Below are positions 1 through 5,876 of a stretch of DNA of 9,923 bases, one piece after another; within the stretch, counting starts at the first letter, position 1, and each line of letters opens with the position of its first letter. The stretch is from Deltaproteobacteria bacterium (GTDB lineage: Bacteria > Bdellovibrionota_B > Oligoflexia > Oligoflexales > Bog-1112): assembly GCA_003136475.1 (NCBI GenBank), contig PLEQ01000143.1, forward strand, positions 162-10,084. The letters are read 5' to 3'. Below the pieces are notes generated by a model. That model was not told the origin of the DNA. It ran no database searches and saw only the letters and a list, made by a program, of their open reading frames with translations. The translations under genes and the position numbers were made by a program.

Positions 1-649
1 GTCCATCATAGACCTTCAAAATCGTGTTTTTTGTAGAAAGAAAGAGCGGGTAGCCAACCATGAGCGCATAGGTCATGCAGGAACGCGCAAAGTCATAGAT
101 CGACTCGTCGGTGTTGTACATACCGAGGCCGATTCCGGGTGAGTTGAATTCAAAGATTTCCCACTCTTTACGTTCCTTGCCCTCGAAAACCAGTTTGAGT
201 TTGCCCGGTCCGGGGAGGCGAACATCCACACATTTATATTGGTCCGCATGCGCGTGACGTCCCACGATGATGGGTTTTTTCCAGTTTTTCACATGCGTCG
301 GGATGTTCTTGCAGATGATAGGTCCCCGAAAAACAGTGCCCCCTAAAATATTGCGGATGGTACCGTTAGGACTTTTCCACATCTTCTTAAGCTTGAACTC
401 TTTGACACGGGCTTCATCAGGAGTGATCGTCGCGCACTTGATCCCGACATTGTACTTTTTTATAGCTTCCGCAGATTCGACCGTGACTTTGTCTTCGGTT
501 GCGTCACGGTTCTCGATCCCAAGATCAAAATACTTGATCTCGAGTTCAAGGTAGGGCTTTATAAAACGTTCCTTAATCTTAGCCCAAATGATGCGAGTCA
601 TTTCGTCGCCGTCTATTTCAACGACCGGATTCTGTACTTTTATTTTCAT
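1..649 (-). CDS. icd: NADP-dependent isocitrate dehydrogenase, homodimeric eukaryote-like type (N-terminal part, cut by window edge)
   Basis: Translating the minus strand from the ATG at 649 gives 216 codons with no stop, running off the left edge. The protein would oxidatively decarboxylate isocitrate to 2-oxoglutarate in the cytoplasm, making NADPH (TCA cycle). Recognition is direct: GDEMTRIIW at residues 14-22, DLGIENRDAT at 42-51, CATITPDE at 72-79, WKSPNGTIRNILGGTVFR at 91-108, GRHAHADQYK at 130-139 and STKNTILKVYDG at 205-216 follow the human IDH1/IDH2 family almost residue for residue. The substrate-binding Ser93, Asn95, Arg99, Arg108 and Arg131 (equivalents of IDH1 S94, N96, R100, R109 and R132) are all present. 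The family is about 400-410 residues long, so roughly half is missing beyond the edge. The start is supported by an AGAAAGG-like site about 8 nt upstream (657-663). This is the subfamily shared with eukaryotes, not the E. coli Icd type. Confidence 0.96.
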   Translation of the reverse strand, partial: MKIKVQNPVVEIDGDEMTRIIWAKIKERFIKPYLELEIKYFDLGIENRDATEDKVTVESAEAIKKYNVGIKCATITPDEARVKEFKLKKMWKSPNGTIRNILGGTVFRGPIICKNIPTHVKNWKKPIIVGRHAHADQYKCVDVRLPGPGKLKLVFEGKERKEWEIFEFNSPGIGLGMYNTDESIYDFARSCMTYALMVGYPLFLSTKNTILKVYDG

Positions 650-679
650 CAAAAAACCTTTCTTCTTTTGCACTTTAGA

Positions 680-708
680 TTCATATCAGAAAACGAGAGT
701 TTCAACAA
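680..708 (-). promoter_or_regulatory. Weak candidate promoter for the isocitrate dehydrogenase gene
   Basis: On the minus strand, TTGTTG (708-703), a 17-nt spacer and TATGAA (685-680) lie about 30 nt upstream of the start codon. Only 3/6 and 4/6 bases match sigma70 consensus, so this is a guess based mainly on position. The surrounding 130-nt gap (650-779) shows no convincing terminator for the upstream gene, so read-through from it is also possible. Confidence 0.25.
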
Positions 709-779
709 AGAATTCAAGTAAGTGCTGGTGCGCTTGACAACGCAAAGCCCTCGCGTCGCTCAAAGTCCGAACGCGCAAG

Positions 780-1754
780 TTATGAAACCGGTTTTTCCTC
801 AGAAAAAAAATGCACAGACTTAGCAATTTTGCCAAAATCCTTAACTTTGAAGTTCAAGTCGATGAGCGAGATCACTTCTGTAATTTGCCCCTTTATAGAA
901 TTACAGATCAAAGCGTGACTGTGATAGAAAATCTTATAAAGCCCGAGACCGGCACCAATCTCCTTAGTATCAATGAGTTTTTCAAAATCCTCATTGCGCC
1001 GCATGACTTTACGGAGATAGTCAAAAAAATGCTCTTTGGGCAAAGTCCCGAAGAGGTCGCGAACGCCAATGGCGAATACGGAGCCATTGGAACCAAAACA
1101 GAGTTCACCCTGATCGGCCTCATCGAAGACGATTTTGCGCTTTTTTATAGAGTTGACATACCTGCCATTTTGCACTTTGAGAGGTGCGTCGAAGATCGCA
1201 TTCGTCAATAATTCCTCGGTAATTCCAGAAACCTGTTTGGCGAAATGAGTCCCGAGGCGTAGCGAGCGTGCGTAGTTTGCAAGCTCCTGACAATAAGCCT
1301 CCTTCACTGCTGAACCGGTGATTTTTAAGGACACGGTGCGCGCTGACGATTCTAAGTACTTATCGATGCCAAAAAAATCCTGTTTGAGCAGCTTGCGCAA
1401 GGACACTCGCAGTTCATTTTCACTCCAAGCCGAGGGAAAGCGATTTGCTATGATATGCTTAATAAGCCTTTCTTCGCAGCAACCGAGTTCCGGTGAGTAG
1501 ACTGCCAAAGGTAGGTCCGTGATAAGAATCGTGTGCGAGTTGGGATTCTTCTGCAGAAATTCGAAAAAAAGCTCAGGTTTGGGAGCGTTAATAATCAAGA
1601 CTTTCGCGTTCTCGGTAGTGTGAATGAGATCCAACGCTTTTGCTGGCTCCGAGGTGTAGAAAGTTGTCAGGCCTGAGCTACAGAGCTCTAAAAAGCGTAG
1701 GTCAGGCAGCGGTTTGAAACCGGCTATGTCTATAAAAAGAATGGATTCCTTCAT
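780..1754 (-). CDS. Pseudo-receiver / histidine-kinase-like ATPase signalling protein
   Basis: A 324-residue cytoplasmic protein with no signal peptide or membrane segment. Residues about 3-110 read like a response-regulator receiver fold: ILFID (Asp9), then KVLIINAPKP, where Asn56 sits at the phospho-acceptor Asp position with Pro60 at +4, then TILIT with Thr79. The acceptor is therefore lost and the conserved Lys is not evident. Residues about 175-300 carry a GHKL/HATPase signature: EELLTNAIFDAP (180-191, N-box, Asn185), VRDLFG (Asp233, divergent G1 box) and GAGLGLY (267-273, G2 box). No His-containing dimerisation domain is seen, so it resembles RsbW/SpoIIE-associated ATPases more than a classical sensor kinase. 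The frame is open to an ATG at 1817. I prefer the ATG at 1754 because it follows AAGG at 8 nt, begins just before the first domain, and the predicted transcript starts near 1815. Its partner is unknown. It is divergent to the motor operon, so a regulatory link is possible but unproven. Confidence 0.8.
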   Translation of the reverse strand: MKESILFIDIAGFKPLPDLRFLELCSSGLTTFYTSEPAKALDLIHTTENAKVLIINAPKPELFFEFLQKNPNSHTILITDLPLAVYSPELGCCEERLIKHIIANRFPSAWSENELRVSLRKLLKQDFFGIDKYLESSARTVSLKITGSAVKEAYCQELANYARSLRLGTHFAKQVSGITEELLTNAIFDAPLKVQNGRYVNSIKKRKIVFDEADQGELCFGSNGSVFAIGVRDLFGTLPKEHFFDYLRKVMRRNEDFEKLIDTKEIGAGLGLYKIFYHSHALICNSIKGQITEVISLIDLNFKVKDFGKIAKSVHFFSEEKPVS

Positions 1755-1762
1755 GCTTTTTA

Positions 1763-1766
1763 CCTT
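1763..1766 (-). promoter_or_regulatory. Ribosome binding site deciding the start of the pseudo-receiver gene
   Basis: AAGG on the minus strand (1766-1763), 8 nt before the ATG at 1754. The longer alternative start at 1817 has only an AGG (in the palindrome arm) 10 nt upstream, and lies at or before the predicted transcription start. Confidence 0.5.
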
Positions 1767-1821
1767 AGCGTCGAGTTGACAGTTTGAAACATAGTTTCTT
1801 AAAATATTAATATTCATTCAT

Positions 1822-1849
1822 TTTATACCTGAACAAGTCAGGTTGTGAA
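1822..1849 (-). promoter_or_regulatory. Sigma70-type promoter for the pseudo-receiver/ATPase gene
   Basis: On the minus strand, TTCACA (1849-1844; 5/6 to TTGACA), a 16-nt spacer and TATAAA (1827-1822; 5/6 to TATAAT), preceded by an A/T-rich run that could act as an UP element. Transcription would begin near 1815, which would leave the ATG at 1817 off the message and favour the start at 1754 with a leader of about 60 nt. Confidence 0.55.
1827..1843. promoter_or_regulatory. Palindromic operator candidate ACCTGA-N5-TCAGGT
   Basis: A perfect inverted repeat with 6-bp arms and a 5-nt centre fills the -35/-10 spacer of the minus-strand promoter and touches the first base of its -10. A bound dimeric repressor would block RNA polymerase. 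It is not followed by a T-run in either direction, so it is not a typical terminator. It lies about 120 nt before the divergent operon, so one factor could control both sides. The protein that binds is unknown. Confidence 0.45.
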
Positions 1850-1953
1850 AAAATAAAATCTCCAGGGGTTCAATTAGGCACTGGGGGCTGGAAGGGTTCC
1901 TGAATTCTTAATTTTCTCTTTGGCATCTGTCTTTGAATGAAGAAAACATAGTT

Positions 1954-1961
1954 AGGGGGAG
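1954..1961 (+). promoter_or_regulatory. Strong ribosome binding site of the TolQ-like gene, first in the operon
   Basis: AGGGGGAG, 5 nt before the ATG at 1967. It supports this ATG as the first gene of the operon. In the leader from about 1850 to 1953 I found no -35/-10 pair good enough to call; TTGGCA at 1920 has no acceptable -10 at the right distance. Confidence 0.7.
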
Positions 1962-1966
1962 CTTCG

Positions 1967-2635
1967 ATGTTAGATAACTTGATCCATTTGTTTCATCAGG
2001 GTGGTCCGGCAGTTATGAGCGGCATCCTATTTGTTTTTGCGGTTTCCATAGTCATTATTACAGAAAGGTGTATTCGTCTTTGGTTTCAATATGACATGGC
2101 GAATAGCTCGGGTTTTATTGCAGTCGTTCAAAAGATGATTATGAATAATTCCATTGAGAATGCCATCCGTCTCTGCAAAGAGGCCCGTCCGAAGCTTTTA
2201 CCCTTCGTCCTTACCGAGGGTCATCAACGGGCAAATGATACCGAAGAGGAAATCGCCAATGCCATGGATCATGCTACGCTGACAGTCGTTCCACAGATTT
2301 CAAAGGGTGTTCCCTTCCTAGGTACCACCGCCAACGTTGCAACGCTGCTCGGACTCTTGGGAACCATCTTTGGTTTGATCCGTTCGTTTGCAGCCGCCGC
2401 AAGTGCTACCGGTGCCCAAAAACAAACCTTACTCGCAGAAGGGATTTCAGAAGCTCTAACCGCGACCTCTTTTGGACTGTCCACGGCTCTTCTTTGCATT
2501 TTGGCCCACGGCTTTCTAACGATGAAACAGACTGCCATTATTAACGACATCAATAAAAATGCCGCGCGATTGAACGACTTGCTCATTACGCGCAAAATTA
2601 AAATGCGAACACTTCAGGAAAAGAGGAGCTCATGA
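1967..2635 (+). CDS. TolQ/ExbB/MotA-family proton channel subunit (AglR-like)
   Basis: A 222-residue inner-membrane protein with the TolQ/ExbB layout: a first membrane helix at about 15-33, a cytoplasmic domain, then helices at about 117-140 and 163-185. The ion-path motifs are intact: GLLGTIFGLIRSF (129-141, Thr133) and EALTATSFGLSTA (162-174, Thr167), matching the key threonines of ExbB and TolQ. These proteins form a pentamer around a TolR/ExbD dimer and turn proton flow into motion in the periplasm. Two TolR-type genes follow immediately, and the stop codon overlaps the next start (ATGA at 2632-2635), so the products are probably made in balance. Context (two TolR paralogues, beta-barrel, TPR proteins, no TolA/TolB/Pal or TonB) points to the Agl motor of Myxococcus-type gliding rather than Tol-Pal or TonB energisation. 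The family call is firm; the Agl assignment is inferred. Confidence 0.93.
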   Translation: MLDNLIHLFHQGGPAVMSGILFVFAVSIVIITERCIRLWFQYDMANSSGFIAVVQKMIMNNSIENAIRLCKEARPKLLPFVLTEGHQRANDTEEEIANAMDHATLTVVPQISKGVPFLGTTANVATLLGLLGTIFGLIRSFAAAASATGAQKQTLLAEGISEALTATSFGLSTALLCILAHGFLTMKQTAIINDINKNAARLNDLLITRKIKMRTLQEKRSS

Positions 2636-3159
2636 GTCGCTTTGGTAAAAAGAAAATTCAGGAAGCTGCAGCACCTGTCGAACTAAACATTATGCCGTTT
2701 ATCGATGTCTTTTCGCTGCTGTGCACCTTCCTGCTGTTTTCGGCAGTTTTCATTTCGATCGGCATTCATATGGTACAAGTGCCCTTCCTTTCGAACGCTG
2801 CACCGAGCAAAGAGGAAAGCAAGCGTAGTTTGCAAGTCAAGATCGATGCCTCGCCGCAAAAAGTCGAAGTCACCAGCTCCTGGTCGGAAGCACCAGTGGA
2901 TAGTAAAACTGAGGCCTTCAGCAATAGCAAAGAGGGTCTGGCCCATTTGCATGAGGCCTTGATCAAGTTGCGCTTAGCAACGCCTGAGGCTGATAAGGTC
3001 GATCTTTTTCTTGATGACGATCTAAGTTATGCTCAAATCATCGATCTCCTCGACGTGATTAAGTTGCGACTGGCTCAAGATCCGGCCCTTGCGGAACATG
3101 AAGGGTTTGCTTCAAGTGATTTGTTTCCAAAAGTGGTATTCAGCAGTGTGATTCTTTAG
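2632..3159 (+). CDS. TolR/ExbD-family stator subunit 1 (AglQ/AglS-like)
   Basis: A 175-residue bitopic inner-membrane protein. A short charged N-terminus leads into LNIMPFIDVFSLLCTFLLF (18-36), the single membrane helix of the family with the essential proton-binding Asp25. A periplasmic domain follows, with a linker rich in Ser and charged residues at about 55-95 and a C-terminal TolR-like fold (VDLFLDDDLSYAQIIDLLDV, 110-129). It would partner the TolQ-like channel just upstream, whose stop overlaps this start by 4 nt. It differs clearly from the second TolR-like protein downstream, so the pair probably forms a heterodimer, as AglQ and AglS do. Which of the two it corresponds to cannot be told from the sequence alone. 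Confidence 0.92.
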   Translation: MSRFGKKKIQEAAAPVELNIMPFIDVFSLLCTFLLFSAVFISIGIHMVQVPFLSNAAPSKEESKRSLQVKIDASPQKVEVTSSWSEAPVDSKTEAFSNSKEGLAHLHEALIKLRLATPEADKVDLFLDDDLSYAQIIDLLDVIKLRLAQDPALAEHEGFASSDLFPKVVFSSVIL

Positions 3160-3165
3160 GTAGGG

Positions 3166-3172
3166 AAGGAGG
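3166..3172 (+). promoter_or_regulatory. Consensus ribosome binding site of the second TolR-like gene
   Basis: AAGGAGG, a full anti-16S match, 7 nt before the ATG at 3180. It lies in the 20-nt gap after the first TolR-like gene, so this gene has its own strong initiation rather than relying only on coupling. Confidence 0.75.
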
Positions 3173-3179
3173 AGAAACT

Positions 3180-3659
3180 ATGGCTTCAGTAGGTGGGGAT
3201 CAGAGCGAGGTCGTCTCCCTCAATATTATGCCCATGCTGGATGTGTTCAGCATCTTGATCCTGTTTCTCCTGATGAATTTTTCCACCGATCCTGTCAGCC
3301 ACGATCTTACTAAAGGCATCGATCTGCCTGATTCCATCGTGTTGGAATCTCTCGACGAGTTGCCCACGATCGTACTTTCCAAAGATGAACTTATCGTCAA
3401 TGATAAAAAGATTGCAGATGTCAGCCATGGCAAGATCGCGGGTGCTTTGCGCACGCAAGGTGCTATAGCCCCCCTCTTTCAAGAACTGCGTAAGATGGCG
3501 GATGCCAACCGGCGTTTCACAAAAGATGATTCGAAAGCGAACATAATCACTTTGGAAGTCGACAAAACTCATAAGTTCGATTTGATCAAAAGTATTATGC
3601 TTTCAGCACAGCAAGCTGAGTTCATAAGATTTAAGTTGATGGTCTCGAAACAAATCTAA
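3180..3659 (+). CDS. TolR/ExbD-family stator subunit 2 (AglS/AglQ-like)
   Basis: A 159-residue bitopic inner-membrane protein. LNIMPMLDVFSILILFLLM (14-32) is the family's membrane helix with the proton-binding Asp21. The periplasmic part contains the usual ExbD-like pattern LPTIVLSKDELIVNDKKI (61-78, a beta-hairpin region) and IITLEVDKTHKFDLIKSIM (121-139). It has an insertion-like stretch of about 25 residues rich in Arg, Lys and Asp at about 95-120. It shares the membrane motif with the preceding protein but little of the periplasmic sequence, so this is an old paralogous pair, not a recent duplication. Expected role: the second arm of a TolR-type dimer inside the TolQ-like pentamer. It is followed 10 nt later by the beta-barrel gene. 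Confidence 0.92.
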   Translation: MASVGGDQSEVVSLNIMPMLDVFSILILFLLMNFSTDPVSHDLTKGIDLPDSIVLESLDELPTIVLSKDELIVNDKKIADVSHGKIAGALRTQGAIAPLFQELRKMADANRRFTKDDSKANIITLEVDKTHKFDLIKSIMLSAQQAEFIRFKLMVSKQI

Positions 3660-3669
3660 CTTGGATTCT

Positions 3670-4374
3670 ATGTTGCGAAAGACACGATGGATATTAGCCT
3701 TAGTTGCCTTGAGCATCCTCGCGTCAAGTGTCTATGCTGAGGAGGAAGAACTCTTCAAGGAATTTGAAATTCGAGTCATCCGCCCTCGGTACTTTATTAA
3801 GCGGCATCGCTTTGAATTAGGTATTCAGGCGGCTGCGATTGTTAATCAGACTTTTTACTATACGTATCTTGCAACCGCGATCGTAGGCTTTCATTTTTCT
3901 GAGCAGTTCAGTTTGGAGCTGTTGGGCGCCTACGGTTATTCCCAGGCGAAGGAAGATCAAGCGATTTTGCAAGACGATTTTGATATCAAGACGGAATATA
4001 CCCCCACTCAACTTTTCTACGGTGCAAGCTTTCTTTGGACACCGATGTATGGAAAGTATCAATTGCGAAACGGTCGACTAATTTACTTCGATACCTTTCT
4101 CTCCGCTGGTGGGGGGATGATCGGTATTCTTGAAAAATACGACTACTGCCAGGCCAATCAAGAGCGGTCGAGTCAGGTCGTGAGCTATCCTTATTTTGAA
4201 TTCGGTATTGGCCAGCGCTTTTTTATAAGTCGGGATGACAGCATTCGGTGGGATATCAAAAGTCCCATGTATTTTTCCAACACCGCAGATAGTTCGTGTG
4301 TTGCAGGATCAGCGGGGCAAAGCTTTTTCAATCAGAATATAAATTTACAGCTGGGGTATTCAAGATTTTTGTAA
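3670..4374 (+). CDS. Outer-membrane beta-barrel protein (Glt/Nfs-type, myxobacterial OMP family)
   Basis: A 234-residue secreted protein with a signal peptide (MLRKTRWILALVALSILAS to VYA, cleavage after about residue 23), then an acidic start and VIRPRYFIKRHRFELG (36-51), the N-terminal signature I associate with the Myxococcus/Bdellovibrio outer-membrane beta-barrel family (TIGR04565-like). The rest alternates polar and aromatic/hydrophobic residues (FYYTYLATAIVGFHF, FSLELLGAYGYS, YFEFGIGQRFF, INLQLGYSRFL), as in an eight-strand-type barrel. Two cysteines at 160 and 210 could pair. Role, by analogy with GltA/GltB/GltH, is the outer-membrane end of the motor complex; this is inference from context. 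The frame also allows a TTG start at 3661, directly after the previous stop; I chose the ATG at 3670 because it gives a standard signal peptide. Neither has a strong ribosome binding site, so translation is probably coupled to the upstream gene. Confidence 0.85.
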   Translation: MLRKTRWILALVALSILASSVYAEEEELFKEFEIRVIRPRYFIKRHRFELGIQAAAIVNQTFYYTYLATAIVGFHFSEQFSLELLGAYGYSQAKEDQAILQDDFDIKTEYTPTQLFYGASFLWTPMYGKYQLRNGRLIYFDTFLSAGGGMIGILEKYDYCQANQERSSQVVSYPYFEFGIGQRFFISRDDSIRWDIKSPMYFSNTADSSCVAGSAGQSFFNQNINLQLGYSRFL

Positions 4375-5876
4375 AACGGAAAACAGAGTTAGGGATTTTC
4401 CTGCTCGGCCTGCTGAGTGCGGTGGCCTGGGCCGATCTCAGACAGGGACGGATCTATGAGCAGACTGGAAGGTTCGATCTTGCGGCTTTTGAATATTTTG
4501 ACACCCTGCGCAAAGGCGCAAAGGACGGGGACAAAATTCAAGCTGAATTCGAACTGGCGAGTTCTCTGCAAACGATGAAGCTTTTCTACTCGGCATCTTA
4601 CTACTTCGGGCAAGTGCTGGTGAATCACAGTGGTCCAAACCCCTATCGAGCACGAGCTCTCGAAGCTTTAACCAAAATCGATGCCGAGTATCCCCTCGGG
4701 CCGTCCTTTATGCAGAGCCTGCTTGCCAAAGGTCTGGATCCGAATGCGACCCCCGAGGCTTCGCGAGCGTTTTTCTACTACTATTTGGGCAAGGATCAAT
4801 TTGCTAAGTCGCATTGGGGCGAAGCTAAAAACGCCTTTGCCCGCATCACTTTGAAGTCGCCCTTTTTTGTCAAAGCTTCCTTTCATTTGGGCATCATTCA
4901 GGCTCTGGAAAATGAACCCGCGAAGGCTATTCGGTCCTTTCATAATGTCATTCGGCACGCCAATCGTCTCGGTAACGCCGAGTGGCTTCGCGAGCAGGCC
5001 ACTATCAACATCGCTCGTATTCACTATGAAGCCAAAGACTTCGTGCGAGCTATCGCTTCCTATGCCAAAATTCCCCGCAATTCGGACAATTGGCTAACCG
5101 CTCTGTTTGAAGCTTCGTGGGCGTTTTTTCTCATGGAAAATTCGAATAATACCCTGGGCAATATTCATACCCTGCATTCGCCATTTTTTGATAACCGGTT
5201 TTTCCCGGAAAGCTATATTCTGCAAGCGGTCACCTTTCTGAGATTGTGTCAGTTTGAACAGGTGAAAAATTCGGTAGATGCCTTCAAAACTCGCTACACG
5301 CCCGTACTCTCCGAATTGAGCAAAATCCTCGATGAGGCCAAGACCAATCCGAATAAAATGGTCGATTGGGTCCGGGCCTATAATAGTCAAAGTTTGCAAG
5401 TCTATCGCAACGCGTGGCCGATATTTGATGCGCTCGCTAGGACGGATGTGGCCCGACAGATGTTGTCTTTTGTCGCAAACGTCGACAAGGAACTTCTGAT
5501 TCTTGAAGGTACCCCCGAAGCTTGGCGAAGCACAGGCCTGCGAGGGACCTTGAACGAATTTTTAAATGGCAAAAAAGCAGCTATAGTGAAAGACGCCGGT
5601 CGTGCGCTCTATCAGGAGAGTCAGTTCTATCTTCAATATCTGTCAGATCTTTCGGAGCAGACCAAGTTGATTCATGCCGAACTCATGCTTGGTAAGATCG
5701 AGCAACTGCGGCGCAAACTTCAAATCCGAACGACACCTAAGAAAGAGAATTTTATAGGTGGCATGCAGCCGCTCGTGATCGGTCAGAACCTTGAGTATTG
5801 GCCTTTTGAGGGTGAGTACTGGGAAGACGAATTAGGGGGCTATGTCTACAATATTGAAAGCCAATGTAAAAAATAG
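4296..5876 (+). CDS. Periplasmic TPR protein with conserved-looking aromatic C-terminus (Glt-like)
   Basis: A 526-codon frame; the mature protein is about 480 residues. A signal peptide (VKRKTELGIFLLGLLSAVAWA, residues 26-46) precedes TPR-like helix pairs at about 47-74, 81-112, 156-188, 192-222, 232-262 and 305-334. Next come a helical region (about 430-480) and an aromatic/acidic tail, EYWPFEGEYWEDELGGYVY (500-518). Expected place: periplasm, as a scaffold between stator and outer membrane, by analogy with the TPR proteins of the Glt and Nfs systems. The start is a problem. The only standard start codon before the signal peptide is GTG at 4296, which overlaps the beta-barrel gene by 79 nt and adds a 25-residue n-region with no ribosome binding site. 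An ATT at 4365, 8 nt after GGGG, would give a normal signal peptide but needs a rare start. TPR call firm, role inferred. Confidence 0.85.
   Translation: MCCRISGAKLFQSEYKFTAGVFKIFVKRKTELGIFLLGLLSAVAWADLRQGRIYEQTGRFDLAAFEYFDTLRKGAKDGDKIQAEFELASSLQTMKLFYSASYYFGQVLVNHSGPNPYRARALEALTKIDAEYPLGPSFMQSLLAKGLDPNATPEASRAFFYYYLGKDQFAKSHWGEAKNAFARITLKSPFFVKASFHLGIIQALENEPAKAIRSFHNVIRHANRLGNAEWLREQATINIARIHYEAKDFVRAIASYAKIPRNSDNWLTALFEASWAFFLMENSNNTLGNIHTLHSPFFDNRFFPESYILQAVTFLRLCQFEQVKNSVDAFKTRYTPVLSELSKILDEAKTNPNKMVDWVRAYNSQSLQVYRNAWPIFDALARTDVARQMLSFVANVDKELLILEGTPEAWRSTGLRGTLNEFLNGKKAAIVKDAGRALYQESQFYLQYLSDLSEQTKLIHAELMLGKIEQLRRKLQIRTTPKKENFIGGMQPLVIGQNLEYWPFEGEYWEDELGGYVYNIESQCKK

Noticed and set aside
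267..554. Plus-strand open frame of 95 codons
   Set aside because: Lies wholly antisense to the well-recognised isocitrate dehydrogenase and shows no protein-like features.
734..739. TTGACA -35 match on the plus strand between the two minus-strand genes
   Set aside because: No acceptable -10 at 15-19 nt, and no plus-strand gene lies downstream; the plus-strand frame at 810-1211 is antisense to the pseudo-receiver gene.
1878..1892. GGCACTGGGGGCTGG resembling a sigma54 promoter
   Set aside because: The GG and GC elements do not have the needed 10-nt spacing (TG instead of GC at the -12 site).
1861..1900. Short inverted repeats (TCCAG/CTGGA and GGAAGGGTTCC) in the operon leader
   Set aside because: Arms of only 4-5 bp, no T-run and no link to a promoter; expected by chance.
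3186..3572. Minus-strand open frame of 128 codons
   Set aside because: Antisense to the second TolR-like gene, whose family motifs and ribosome binding site are clear.
1967..3659. Classical Tol-Pal or TonB-ExbBD operon
   Set aside because: No TolA, TolB, Pal, TonB or TonB-dependent receptor is present; two TolR-like genes plus TPR and barrel genes fit Agl/Glt better.
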